Shown: positions 31,637-39,299 of the stretch, piece after piece
Numbering within the stretch: the first letter of the stretch is position 1
Layout of the letters: each line of letters begins with the position of its first letter
Assembly: GCA_050246475.1 (NCBI GenBank)
Contig: JBFWVZ010000005.1
Span: 186,001-250,000 of the forward strand
Reading direction: 5' to 3'
Length of the DNA: 64,000 nucleotides
Origin: CADEEL01 sp050246475
Lineage (GTDB): Bacteria; Pseudomonadota; Alphaproteobacteria; Caulobacterales; Aquidulcibacteraceae
The notes under the pieces: model-generated
What the model was told of the DNA's origin: nothing
The model's database searches: none
The model's input: only the letters and a program-made list of their open reading frames with translations
Program-made: the position numbers and the translations under genes

Positions 31637-32122
31637 ATGGCGGAAGATATGATCGGGTACGACCAGTTGATGCAGGACGCGCTTCGCGGCGTCGTGCGCG
31701 CTGCACTGCAGCAAGGCGCGGGCCCCCGCGGTCTGCCCGGCAAGCATCATTTTTACATTACGTTCCGCACGCATGCGCCGAACGTGGCGATCCCTGATCA
31801 TTTGAAGAGCCGCTACCCGGAAGAGATGACGATCGTCCTCGAACATCAATTCTGGGATCTCGAAGTTTACCAAGACCGCTTCCGCGTGATGCTGAAGTTC
31901 AACGGCCAGCCGCACGCCATCGTCATTCCGTTCCTCGCGATCACGCGCTTCTTCGATCCTTCGGTGAAGTTCGGCCTCCAGTTCGACCAGCATCTGGCGA
32001 ACGAGGAGCGCATGGTGGCCGGCGATGCGCCGCCGGCCCCCGCGATCGAAGCGCCGCGCGCCGTCGAGGATGAAGCGCCGGCCGGCGCCGTCGTCAGCCT
32101 CGACGCGTTCCGCAAGAAGTGA
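31637..32122 (+). CDS. sspB: ClpXP adaptor SspB, alpha type
   Basis: A 161-residue adaptor that binds ssrA-tagged unfinished proteins and hands them to the ClpXP protease. The substrate-binding beta fold is visible in GKHHFYITFRTHAPNVAIP, LKSRYPEEMTIVLEHQFWDLEV and RFRVMLKFNGQPHAIVIPFLAITRFFDPSVKFGL. A Pro/Ala-rich linker follows, then the short C-terminal ClpX-docking tail AGAVVSLDAFRKK. It lies next to the tmRNA gene whose tag it recognises. Its stop codon overlaps the GTG start of the thioesterase gene. Confidence 0.93.
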   Translation: MAEDMIGYDQLMQDALRGVVRAALQQGAGPRGLPGKHHFYITFRTHAPNVAIPDHLKSRYPEEMTIVLEHQFWDLEVYQDRFRVMLKFNGQPHAIVIPFLAITRFFDPSVKFGLQFDQHLANEERMVAGDAPPAPAIEAPRAVEDEAPAGAVVSLDAFRKK

Positions 32123-32574
32123 GCGAGACTGAAGCGCAGGTCAGCGACGAAGACCTTCTCGCGCGCATCCGCAATTCCAAGAACCGCCCGAAGAGCTCCG
32201 TCACGCTCGGGTTCGACATCGTCACGCTCTCGCAAGCCGAGAAGAGCTGCGAGATCACGTTCGAAGGCAAGCCTGAGTTCTGCAACCCGATGGGCCAGAT
32301 CCAAGGCGGCTTTCTCTGTGCGATGCTCGATGAAGTGATGAGCGTCGCGTGCTCGGTGACGAGCGGCATGACGCATGTGGTCTCTTCGCTCGAAATCAAG
32401 ACGAGCTATTTCCGCGCCGCGACGCCGGGAACGATCCGCGGGATCGGGCGCGTCGTGAAATGGGGCCGCACGGTTGCGTTCGTCGAAGGCGAGCTGTTTG
32501 ATTCTGAAGGGCGGATGCTGGCGAAAGCCTCGATGACGGCGCTGCCGCAGCCTTATTCAAAGTTCAAGAAATAG
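32119..32574 (+). CDS. PaaI-family hotdog thioesterase
   Basis: A 151-residue single hotdog-fold protein. FEGKPEFCNPMGQIQGGFLCAMLDEVMS contains the Gly-Gly and the catalytic Asp/Glu of PaaI-type acyl-CoA thioesterases, followed by strands SLEIKTSYFRAA and GRVVKWGRTVAFVEGELFD. It probably hydrolyses aromatic or medium-chain acyl-CoA thioesters in the cytoplasm. It starts with GTG overlapping the sspB stop (GTGA), so it is translated with sspB, although no functional link is obvious. Confidence 0.87.
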   Translation: MSETEAQVSDEDLLARIRNSKNRPKSSVTLGFDIVTLSQAEKSCEITFEGKPEFCNPMGQIQGGFLCAMLDEVMSVACSVTSGMTHVVSSLEIKTSYFRAATPGTIRGIGRVVKWGRTVAFVEGELFDSEGRMLAKASMTALPQPYSKFKK

Positions 32575-32577
32575 CCG

Positions 32578-32979
32578 TCAGGCGAAGTCGGTGAAGCGAT
32601 CGCCGGCGCTCGCGCGCGCCACCGCGCGCACGAAGATGCGGTCCCGCTCCGCCGGCGCGCGTTCGCAGTGCAGCAGCGCGATCTGATGATCGTCGAAGAA
32701 GACGAAGCCCTTAAGCGCGTCCAGCAGCGCCTTCGCGAGATTGTCGAGATCGAGGCGCGGCGCCTCGCCCGCATGCTCCATGCGGATCGCGACCTCGAAA
32801 TCGCCCCAGCGCGGGCGGTGCTGAAAGTCCTTCCGGAAAAACTCATAGACGAGCGGCTTATAATAGCGCGCCTGCGTCGTGATGCCGTCGATGGCGATCT
32901 CGACGCCGCCGTCGATTGCGCGGGCGCGCACCTTGCCGCGCCCATGCCAGCTTGACCCTGGATCGTCCATCGGCGCCAT
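32578..32979 (-). CDS. RusA-family Holliday junction resolvase-like protein
   Basis: About 133 residues. The catalytic region LDLDNLAKALLDALKGFVFF followed by DDHQIALL has the conserved Asp set D-x-D-N-x-x-K...D-D of RusA endonucleases, and the N-terminal part (VEIAIDGITTQARYYKPLVY, FFRKDF) fits the beta fold. RusA resolves four-way DNA junctions. It is divergent from a DUF393 gene and has no phage genes around it. ATG 32970 or 33000 are alternative starts; none has a good ribosome site. Confidence 0.75.
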   Translation of the reverse strand: MAPMDDPGSSWHGRGKVRARAIDGGVEIAIDGITTQARYYKPLVYEFFRKDFQHRPRWGDFEVAIRMEHAGEAPRLDLDNLAKALLDALKGFVFFDDHQIALLHCERAPAERDRIFVRAVARASAGDRFTDFA

Positions 32980-32998
32980 TCTAGCAGCGCATCGCGCC

Positions 32999-33397
32999 AT
33001 GAACGAACCCGCGCTCCTCCTCTATGACGGCGATTGTTCGCTCTGCGCCCACTCGGTCCAGTTCCTGGCGCCGCGCGACACGCGCGCGCGGCTGCGCTTC
33101 GCCGCCATCGCGGGGCCGCACGGGCGCGCGCATGCGCAGGCCGCGGGCATCGATCCCGGCGCGCCTTCTTCGATCCTTCTGGTTCTGGACGGCAAACACT
33201 ACATCAAGTCCGAAGCGTCGCTGCGCGCGGCGCGGCTCATCAAGGCGCCCTGGCCGTTCTTGGCGCGCCTGGGGCAATTGGTCCCGCGTGTCATCCGCGA
33301 CGCCGCCTATGATTTCGTCGCCAAGCGGCGCTACGCGTTCTTCGGCCGCGCCTGCCTCGTGCCCGATCCAGCCTGGGCGGACCGCGTGCTCGACTGA
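32999..33397 (+). CDS. DCC-family (DUF393) thiol-disulfide-like protein
   Basis: A 132-residue thioredoxin-like protein. LLLYDGDCSLCAHSVQFL near the N-terminus contains the family DxxC/DCC motif (D-G-D-C-x-x-C). A helix-rich middle and a C-terminal KRRYAFFGR end complete the usual DUF393 length. Family members are predicted redox proteins, and the CxxC could shuttle disulfides or bind metal. Divergent from the RusA-like gene with 19 bases between start codons. Confidence 0.85.
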   Translation: MNEPALLLYDGDCSLCAHSVQFLAPRDTRARLRFAAIAGPHGRAHAQAAGIDPGAPSSILLVLDGKHYIKSEASLRAARLIKAPWPFLARLGQLVPRVIRDAAYDFVAKRRYAFFGRACLVPDPAWADRVLD

Positions 33398-33424
33398 ATC
33401 TCCGCACGAGGTTAGAGCCGCCGC

Positions 33425-34813
33425 ATGAAGACCCGCACCGAAACCGACACCTTCGGCCCCATCGAAGTCCCCGCGGACAAATATTGGGGCGCGCAGGCGC
33501 AGCGCTCGCTCGGCAATTTCGAGATCGGCGAAGAGAAAATGCCGAAGCCGCTGGTGCGCGCGCTCGGCATCGTGAAGCGCGCGGCGGCGGAGACGAACCT
33601 GGAGCTTGCAAAAATCGACGCAAAGCTCGCCGGCTCCATCGTGGATGCTGCGCAGGAAGTGATCGACGGCAAGCTCGACGCGCACTTTCCTTTGGCCGTG
33701 TGGCAGACAGGCTCCGGCACGCAATCCAACATGAACGCCAACGAGGTGATCTCGAACCGCGCGATTGAGATGCTCGGCGGCGAGAAGGGCTCGAAGAAGC
33801 CGATCCACCCGAACGATCACGTTAACATGAGCCAGAGCTCGAACGATGTGTTTCCCACCGCGATGCACATCGCCGCTGCGGAGACGCTGGTGCGCGTGAC
33901 GCTGCCGGGGCTGACGCGCCTTCTAGCAGCGCTGCGCGCCAAGGAAGAGGCGTTCAAGGACATCATCAAGATTGGGCGCACGCACACGCAGGATGCGACG
34001 CCGCTGACGCTCGGGCAGGAATTTTCCGGCTACGCGCACGCCGTCGAAAATTCGATCCGTCGCATCGAAGAGAGCATGATCGATCTCTTCGAATTGGCGC
34101 AGGGCGGCACGGCGGTCGGAACCGGGCTTAACGCGCCGGTCGGATTCGCGGAAATGTTTGCAGCCAGAGTGGCGCGGATCACATCGCTCCCCTTCATCAC
34201 TGCGCCGAACAAGTTCGAGGCGCTCGCGAGCCACGGCGCGCTCACCTACGCGCACGGCGCGCTTTCGGCGTGCGCGGCCGATCTCTTCAAGATCGCCAAC
34301 GACATCCGCTTCCTCGGCTCCGGCCCGCGCTCTGGCCTCGGCGAATTGGCGCTGCCGGAGAACGAGCCCGGCTCCTCGATCATGCCAGGCAAGGTGAACC
34401 CGACGCAGAGCGAAGCGCTGACGATGGTGTGCGCCCAAGTCGCCGGCAATCAGACGACGCTGCAATTCGCCGCGAGCCAGGGGCATTTCGAGCTCAACGT
34501 GTTTAAGCCCGTGATCATCAACGCATTCGTGCAATCGGCGCGCCTCATCGGCGATGCAGCGCGCAGCTTCGCCGATCATTGCGTGGACGGGATCGAGGCG
34601 CGTGAAGCCAACATCAAAGCGGCGATGGAGCGTTCGCTGATGCTCGTGACGGCGCTTGCGCCCAAGATCGGCTACGACAACGCCGCCAAGATCGCCAAGA
34701 CGGCGCATAAGAACGGCACCACGCTGCGCGAAGAAGCCGTCGGCGGCGGCTACGTGACGGCGGACGAGTTCGACGCCATCGTGCGCCCGGAGAAGATGAT
34801 CAGCCCGGGCTAA
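33425..34813 (+). CDS. fumC: Fumarate hydratase, class II
   Basis: A 462-residue iron-independent fumarase of the TCA cycle that interconverts fumarate and (S)-malate. It shows RTETDTFGPIEVPADKYWGA, the catalytic-loop signature GSSIMPGKVNPTQSEAL, the SGTQSNMNANEV and HPNDHVNMSQSSND segments (active-site His/Asn/Ser), and full length. The stop TAA overlaps the ATG of the following acetyltransferase (TAATG). Confidence 0.97.
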   Translation: MKTRTETDTFGPIEVPADKYWGAQAQRSLGNFEIGEEKMPKPLVRALGIVKRAAAETNLELAKIDAKLAGSIVDAAQEVIDGKLDAHFPLAVWQTGSGTQSNMNANEVISNRAIEMLGGEKGSKKPIHPNDHVNMSQSSNDVFPTAMHIAAAETLVRVTLPGLTRLLAALRAKEEAFKDIIKIGRTHTQDATPLTLGQEFSGYAHAVENSIRRIEESMIDLFELAQGGTAVGTGLNAPVGFAEMFAARVARITSLPFITAPNKFEALASHGALTYAHGALSACAADLFKIANDIRFLGSGPRSGLGELALPENEPGSSIMPGKVNPTQSEALTMVCAQVAGNQTTLQFAASQGHFELNVFKPVIINAFVQSARLIGDAARSFADHCVDGIEAREANIKAAMERSLMLVTALAPKIGYDNAAKIAKTAHKNGTTLREEAVGGGYVTADEFDAIVRPEKMISPG

Positions 34814-35262
34814 TGCAAACCATCCGCATCACCGACGAGCTTCCCGATCTCTCCACGCTCCGCGCCGAGGCGCGCGCGGAGGGGTATCGGCACATGGAGC
34901 GGCTGGCGGATGAGTGGGAGAGCGGCGCGCAGCGCTTCGACAAGCCGGGCGAAGCGCTCTTCGCGGTTTTCATGGAGGGCGAGGTCGCGGGCATTGGCGG
35001 GGTGACGCGCGAGCCGAACGAACCGGACGGCGCGGTTCTCCGCGCGCGGCGGCTTTATGTGCGCCCCGCCTATCGCAAGCTGGGCGTGGGGCGCGCGATC
35101 GCTGGCGCGATCGTGCAGGAAGCGTTCGACGAGGCGCCGGCGCTCTATGTGAATGTGTCGGCGGGCGGCTCGGATTCGCAAGCGGCGAGCGTCTTTTGGG
35201 AGCGGATGGGGTTTGAGCGTGTCGACGGCGTTGCTGGAATTTCGCATCGGTTGATGCGCTAG
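34813..35262 (+). CDS. GNAT acetyltransferase
   Basis: A 149-residue protein with the GNAT core: an N-terminal helix, GEALFAVFMEGEVAGIGGVT, the LRARRLYVRPAYRKLGVGRAI acetyl-CoA loop (R-x-x-G-x-G/A-type KLGVGRA) and a C-terminal YVNVSAGGSDSQAASVFWERMGF. The substrate is unknown. Coupled by TAATG to fumC, so its synthesis follows that of fumarase. Confidence 0.82.
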   Translation: MQTIRITDELPDLSTLRAEARAEGYRHMERLADEWESGAQRFDKPGEALFAVFMEGEVAGIGGVTREPNEPDGAVLRARRLYVRPAYRKLGVGRAIAGAIVQEAFDEAPALYVNVSAGGSDSQAASVFWERMGFERVDGVAGISHRLMR

Positions 35263-35275
35263 CGAAGCGTTGGCG

Positions 35276-35314
35276 CCTACCCCCTCCCAGCCTCCCCCTT
35301 TCAGGGGGAGGAGT
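35276..35314. repeat. Intergenic palindromic repeat element, GGGGGAGG type (copy 3)
   Basis: CCCCCTCCCAG leads into the hairpin CCTCCCCC-TTTCA-GGGGGAGG (35291-35311). It matches the second half of copy 1 (498-518) except for one loop base. Confidence 0.7.
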
Positions 35315-35323
35315 GCGAAGCGC

Positions 35324-35359
35324 AAACGAAACGCGCCGCCCGATTGCTCAGGCGGCGCG
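35324..35359 (-). terminator. Terminator of the DUF2171 gene
   Basis: Leftward, the stem CGCGCCGCC/GGCGGCGCG (35359-35332) is followed by TTTCGTTT. It lies 24 bases beyond the stop codon of the DUF2171 gene. The loop contains GAGCAATC, as in the hairpin at 15429-15457. Confidence 0.65.
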
Positions 35360-35382
35360 CTCTTTCGCTGTCGTCGGAGGAC

Positions 35383-35610
35383 TTAGTTCACCTCGCGCCA
35401 GCGATCCTTCGCTTCGTCTTCCGTGATGGAGAGACGAACCTTATCATCGACGCGCGCGACGAACGTGAGCGGCAGCGCGTGATGCGAGCCGACTCCCAGC
35501 GAGCGCGTGAGCTTGATGTCTTGGCCGAGAACGTGATCGACCTTGCCGATGTGTTTGCCGTCGGAGCCGACGACTTCCATGTGTTCGCGGATGGCGCTTG
35601 GCTCAACCAT
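35383..35610 (-). CDS. DUF2171 protein
   Basis: A 75-residue beta-rich protein. IREHMEVVGSDGKHIGKVD followed by LGQDIKLTRS and HALPLTFVARVDD match DUF2171, a PRC-barrel-like small family common in alphaproteobacteria. It has no signal or membrane segment. Function unknown. Ends in a leftward terminator. Confidence 0.85.
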   Translation of the reverse strand: MVEPSAIREHMEVVGSDGKHIGKVDHVLGQDIKLTRSLGVGSHHALPLTFVARVDDKVRLSITEDEAKDRWREVN

Positions 35611-35710
35611 AAGTCAAATCTCCTTGATGGCGCCGCCCATGTGCGGCGCCTGTTGCCGTTGAACGGCGCGCGGCTTGTTTCGTTCCCCTTGAAAGCAGTA
35701 AGGATTTGAC

Positions 35711-36307
35711 ATGCTCACGCTCTTTCACGCGCCGCGCTCGCGCTCCTCGCGCATCATCTGGCTGCTCGAGGAACTAGGCGCGCCTTACGAACTCAAGATA
35801 TCGAACATCCGCCGCGGCGACGGCTCGGGCGCCGTCGAGGAAACGAACCCGCATCCGCACGGCAAAGTGCCCGCGATCGTGCATGACGGCGTGCCCGTGT
35901 TCGAATCCGCGGCGATATGCACGTACCTCACCGATGCGTTCCCCGCGAACCGCATCGGGCCGCAAGTCGGCGATCCCAAGCGCGGGCCGTACCTCACGTG
36001 GCTCGCGTACTACACCGGCGTGCTTGAGCCGGCGTTCATGTCCAAATTCATGAACATCACACCGCCGCGCGGGACGGCCGGCTGGGTGGTCGTTGAAGAA
36101 GCGATGGAGCATGTGAACGCCGCGCTGGAGAAGGGCCCCTGGCTGCTTGGCGATACGTTCTCGGCGGCGGATGTGCTTTACGGCTCGACGTTCGCGCTCT
36201 TCCTCGGCAATCCGATGCTGCCGGAAACGCCGCCGCTGCGCGCATACGTCGATCGCTGCGCGGCGCGGCCGGCTTATCAGCGCGCGGCGGCGAAGGAGGA
36301 AGGCTGA
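35711..36307 (+). CDS. Glutathione S-transferase family protein
   Basis: A 198-residue cytoplasmic protein. The thioredoxin-like N-domain shows LFHAPRSRSSRIIWLLEEL (active-site Ser region), NPHPHGKVPAIVHDG with the cis-proline and ESAAICTYL (gamma-glutamyl contact Glu-Ser). The helical C-domain ends in GDTFSAADVLYGSTF, typical of bacterial GSTs. It conjugates glutathione to electrophiles or has a peroxidase role. The stop overlaps the DUF4169 start (TGATG). Confidence 0.92.
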   Translation: MLTLFHAPRSRSSRIIWLLEELGAPYELKISNIRRGDGSGAVEETNPHPHGKVPAIVHDGVPVFESAAICTYLTDAFPANRIGPQVGDPKRGPYLTWLAYYTGVLEPAFMSKFMNITPPRGTAGWVVVEEAMEHVNAALEKGPWLLGDTFSAADVLYGSTFALFLGNPMLPETPPLRAYVDRCAARPAYQRAAAKEEG

Positions 36308-36486
36308 TGGCCGAGATCGTCAATCTCCGGCGCGTTAAGAAAGCCAAGGGCCGCGCGGAGGCCGAAGCAAAAGCGGAAGCGAACCGCATCGCGCATGGGC
36401 GCACGAAGGCGGAGAAGAAGCTGAGCGCGGCCGAGAAGAAGCGCGAGGCAGCCAAGCTCGACGCGCACAAGCGCGAGAACGACTAG
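36307..36486 (+). CDS. DUF4169 protein
   Basis: A 59-residue, highly charged, Ala/Lys/Glu-rich helical protein too short for most gene callers. It starts MAEIVNLRRVKKAKGRAEAE and ends with LDAHKREND, including the GRTKAEKK segment, all as expected for DUF4169 of alphaproteobacteria. ATG 36307 overlaps the GST stop, so it is translated with it. No known function; the charge pattern suggests nucleic-acid or ribosome association. Confidence 0.87.
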   Translation: MAEIVNLRRVKKAKGRAEAEAKAEANRIAHGRTKAEKKLSAAEKKREAAKLDAHKREND

Positions 36487-36487
36487 C

Positions 36488-37009
36488 CTATTGCAGCAAT
36501 TCGCTGGATTGCTGTTCAACCGCCGGCGGATCTGCGCCCCGCTCGGCGCTCTCGCCCGCGGCGGGCGGGTCGAGATCGGAACCCACGCCGGTGCGCGTGC
36601 CGCATAGGGGCTCCTCCGCGTAGGCCGGCGCCGGTGCGTTGGCGCGCGGCAGCGTGAATTCGATCGGCACACGCATCGGTCCGCCGTTGCGATCGCGCCA
36701 TTGCGCGGCCGAAGCGGGCGTCAGCCGGATGAGCGAGGAAACCTCCCGCGCCGCGTCGCCAAAGCCCAGGCCTTCGGGCGCCTCGCTCACCGCCGCGCAC
36801 GCGAGCGTTCCCGTGGAGCGCACGAGGCAGCAAAGCAGCACGCGGCCCTCCTGGCGTTCCTCAAGCGCGGCATGTGGATAGGCCGATTGGATATCCTCGG
36901 GCGTGGGACGCGAGCGGAATTGCAGCGGCGCATCGACGGTCACGTCCTGCGCGGCGCCGGACGCGGCAAGGCACGTCGCCGCAAAGATTACCGCCAACAC
37001 TCGACGCAT
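36488..37009 (-). CDS. Exported TonB C-terminal-domain-like protein
   Basis: A 173-residue protein with a signal peptide (VIFAATCLAASGAAQ). The central segment (IQSAYPHAALEERQEGRVLL, then CCLVRSTGTLACAAVSEAPE and FGDAAREVSSLIRLTP) has the YP-x-x-A...G-x-V-L-x-C-x-V and GFG-x-A-A features of the TonB C-terminal domain. Unlike true TonB it lacks an N-terminal transmembrane anchor and Pro-rich spacer; the tail is acidic and Gln-rich. It may be a TonB-domain periplasmic protein of unknown role. It meets the DUF4169 gene end-on with one base between. Confidence 0.68.
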   Translation of the reverse strand: MRRVLAVIFAATCLAASGAAQDVTVDAPLQFRSRPTPEDIQSAYPHAALEERQEGRVLLCCLVRSTGTLACAAVSEAPEGLGFGDAAREVSSLIRLTPASAAQWRDRNGGPMRVPIEFTLPRANAPAPAYAEEPLCGTRTGVGSDLDPPAAGESAERGADPPAVEQQSSELLQ

Positions 37010-37057
37010 AGAAAAGGGCTCCGCCTCCCCCCGCGCGCTGTTGTAACATCAACGTGA

Positions 37058-37270
37058 ATGGCGCGACTACACAAACGCTCACTGCGAATTGCGGGCCACC
37101 GCACATCGCTTGCCCTCGAGGCTGAATTTTGGGCGGCGCTGGAGGAAATTGCGGCGCGCGACGGATTAACGCTAACCGCGCTCGTCGCGCAGGTTGACGC
37201 AGGGCGCGCCGAACGCGGGCTTGCGTCGGCCCTGCGTGTTTACGCGCTCTGTGCGCTCGCTCAGCGCTGA
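37058..37270 (+). CDS. Ribbon-helix-helix domain protein
   Basis: A 70-residue protein. Sequence LHKRSLRIAGHRTSLALEAE followed by FWAALEEIAARDGLTLTALVAQVD has the short beta strand and two helices of the RHH_4 (Met/Arc-like) DNA-binding fold found in small alphaproteobacterial proteins. It probably binds DNA as a dimer, perhaps to regulate its own or the divergent gene at 36488. Its last 10 bases overlap the end of the convergent TIR gene. Confidence 0.78.
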   Translation: MARLHKRSLRIAGHRTSLALEAEFWAALEEIAARDGLTLTALVAQVDAGRAERGLASALRVYALCALAQR

Positions 37271-38331
37271 TAGAGCGCCACTGCATAGAAACAGGGCGCC
37301 ACCGTGCAGCGCGCCATGATCGCATTGACGGAGAACTGGCCTTGCGTCCCCGCCGGCAGCGAGACGAGCGGCGTTGCGTCTCCGCCGCGATCCTGCGCAA
37401 CGATCTGCCCCGATGCGTCTGTCACGGTCAGATCGAAATCGCGGCAATCGTTGTCGCACACGCCGACGATGCGAATATCGCTGCCTGGAACGAGTGTGAG
37501 CGGGATCGCTTCGGAAGCGCCGTTTTGCAGCTGGCTGTAGTGGGCTTGGCCCTGCATCTGGAAACCCTGGCCGCTCAGCGATTGCTGCGCGCGTTCGAGG
37601 CGGGTCTGAATCTGTGTCGCGTAATCGCCTTGCACCGGTGCGTTGCCGCCGCCCATTCCGCCCCCGGCGATCGCGGCGAAGATGAAGAAGAGGACGACGG
37701 CGGCGGCGACGAGCCCGCCGATCAGCACCAGCGGATGGATGCCGCCCTTCGGCGGCGCGCCAGGATGCGAAGGTGAGAGCGGCGGTGGCGCGGCCGCGGC
37801 CGGAGGCGGCGGCGCAGGCGCGCTCATCGCGGGTTGGATGCGCGGCGGCGGAGGCGGAGGCGGTGGCGCGGACGCGGCCGGAGGCGGCGGCGCGACGGGC
37901 GGCGGCGCCGGCTCTGGCTCAGCCGCGGGCGGACGCGCGCGGTTGACCGCGTTGCGCACCGCTTGGATCAAACGCTCCCAATGAATGTGCCCGCTGGTCT
38001 GGCCTTGCCAGTCCGAGAGATTGGCTGCCTGCACTTCGCCGAAGCCGAATGGCGGCTGCGAGGCGTCAAGCGAAGCGGGGATGAGCTTGCCGCGCTCGCG
38101 GCCCATGCGCGCTTCCTCGCGCACCCATTGCGACTTGGTGGAGTGCTGGCTCCACAGCACGATCACCGCCGCGCAACTCGCCAGCTTCTCTTCGATGTAA
38201 TCGGCCCAGGTCTGGCCGGGTGGAATGTCGGGATCCCAGAAAACGTCGAAGCCGGCGGCCTGCATCCCGCGCGCGACCTGCTCGGCGCGCTCGCGGTCTT
38301 CACGCGCATAGGAAATGAAGAGATCGGCCAT
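37261..38331 (-). CDS. TIR domain - proline-rich linker - transmembrane helix - four-cysteine periplasmic domain protein
   Basis: A 356-residue fusion. Residues 1-115 form a complete TIR domain: LFISYAREDRERAEQVARGM, VFWDPDIPPGQTW (BB loop) and VIVLWSQHSTKSQWVREEAR with Glu 72/73 at the place of the catalytic Glu of NAD+-cleaving TIRs. Residues 134-198 are mainly Pro/Ala, 199-222 a transmembrane helix. Residues 235-356 form a domain with RIVGVCDNDCRDFDL and AIMARCTVAPCFYAVALYQR; its four cysteines (292, 296, 342, 347) match those in the secreted protein at 44184-44639. The likely topology is TIR inside, cysteine domain in the periplasm. It could be a stress or envelope sensor that consumes or binds nucleotides; not proven. 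Confidence 0.85.
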   Translation of the reverse strand: MADLFISYAREDRERAEQVARGMQAAGFDVFWDPDIPPGQTWADYIEEKLASCAAVIVLWSQHSTKSQWVREEARMGRERGKLIPASLDASQPPFGFGEVQAANLSDWQGQTSGHIHWERLIQAVRNAVNRARPPAAEPEPAPPPVAPPPPAASAPPPPPPPPRIQPAMSAPAPPPPAAAAPPPLSPSHPGAPPKGGIHPLVLIGGLVAAAVVLFFIFAAIAGGGMGGGNAPVQGDYATQIQTRLERAQQSLSGQGFQMQGQAHYSQLQNGASEAIPLTLVPGSDIRIVGVCDNDCRDFDLTVTDASGQIVAQDRGGDATPLVSLPAGTQGQFSVNAIMARCTVAPCFYAVALYQR

Positions 38332-38404
38332 TCGCCCCTCGCTTGGTCGAATCCGGGTTTACCAACCCGCTTCCGGCGATGCGAGGGGCGTTTCCGCGTA
38401 CGGC

Positions 38405-38794
38405 TCACTCGCCGCCGAACATGCGGTAATAGGCGTTGCGGCGCACGGCTTGGGCGTCGCGGCGCACGCGGAGCGTGCGATCCGGCGGCTCGGGCGGCAG
38501 CGGCTGGGGATTGAGCGCCACGGCGCCCAAGCGATCCGGTGGCTCCGGCGGCAGCGGCTGTGGATTGAGCAGCACTTCCGGCGGCGGGCCGGGCGGCAAA
38601 GGCTGCGGGTTGAGCGTGACAAAGCGGCTGCGATCCGGCGGCTCGGGCGGGAGAGGCTGGGGATTGAGCGCGACGGCTTGATGGCGGCTGAACGCGCTTG
38701 CGCCGGTGAAGCTTTGCGCATGCGCGCTGGCGGCGGCGGCGCTGGTCAAGACGAGCGCGAGCGCGGCGACGCGCAGGCCAATTGAGAACGACAT
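38405..38794 (-). CDS. Exported protein with LNPQPLPP repeats
   Basis: A 129-residue protein with a signal peptide (LRVAALALVLTSAAAASAHA). The mature part is built of four copies of LNPQPLPP, at residues 43-50, 61-68, 76-83 and 94-101, three of them followed by EPPDR. This gives an extended polyproline-like rod ending in a basic stretch and YYRMFGGE. No enzyme domain. It lies 73 bases upstream of the TIR fusion on the same strand. The LNPQPLPP element is known from other bacterial exported repeat proteins, without a defined function as far as I know. Confidence 0.72.
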   Translation of the reverse strand: MSFSIGLRVAALALVLTSAAAASAHAQSFTGASAFSRHQAVALNPQPLPPEPPDRSRFVTLNPQPLPPGPPPEVLLNPQPLPPEPPDRLGAVALNPQPLPPEPPDRTLRVRRDAQAVRRNAYYRMFGGE

Positions 38795-38879
38795 GGGACG
38801 ATCCTTGTGCGGCGACGCGGACGGAGACGGGCGTCGTGCTCAGATCATCATGGGTGTTTCAGCGCGGCAGCGACCAAGG

Positions 38880-39299
38880 TCACTCGGCGGGAAGATCGCC
38901 GCAGCGGACGAGCGTGATCGGCGCGCTCCAGGGCCCCTGCTCGACGCGCATGCGATCGCCTTGGCCTTCCAGGCGCAGCACGATGGTGTGCTCTTCCGGC
39001 GGCGCCTGCGCCACGCAGCTGGCGTTGACGTCGTAGCCGTTCGTGACGGCGAGAACGTGATTGAACGTGCAGCTCACTTCGCCCTGCGTGGCGATTCCAT
39101 CCGCGCGGAATTCCCAGGCGGGATCGGCGCACATCGCTTCGCTTGCCGCCCAAAGGCCGATGAACCGATACGGTTCGGGCGCTTGCTCAACCGGCGCCGG
39201 CGTTGCGCTTGGCGCCGCTTGGGGCGCGGGGGCGCTCGGCTCACCGCAAGCAGCAAGCGCCAGCAGCGCCATCGGAATGAGATGTCTCAACGCTCTCAC
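38880..39299 (-). CDS. Putative lipoprotein
   Basis: A 139-residue protein with a lipobox (LALAACGEP) at about residue 19 and a Pro/Ala-rich linker. The mature domain, FIGLWAASEAMCADPAWEFRADG then EVSCTFNHV and SCVAQAPPEEHTIVLRLEGQ, has cysteines and looks like a small beta-sandwich with no recognised family. The start is GTG 39299, overlapping the stop of the small membrane protein upstream (GTGA), so the two are translated together. Confidence 0.68.
   Translation of the reverse strand: MRALRHLIPMALLALAACGEPSAPAPQAAPSATPAPVEQAPEPYRFIGLWAASEAMCADPAWEFRADGIATQGEVSCTFNHVLAVTNGYDVNASCVAQAPPEEHTIVLRLEGQGDRMRVEQGPWSAPITLVRCGDLPAE

Noticed and set aside
30070..31743. Leftward open frame of 557 codons over aqpZ and ssrA
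   Set aside because: It reads through aqpZ in the wrong frame and across the tmRNA gene.
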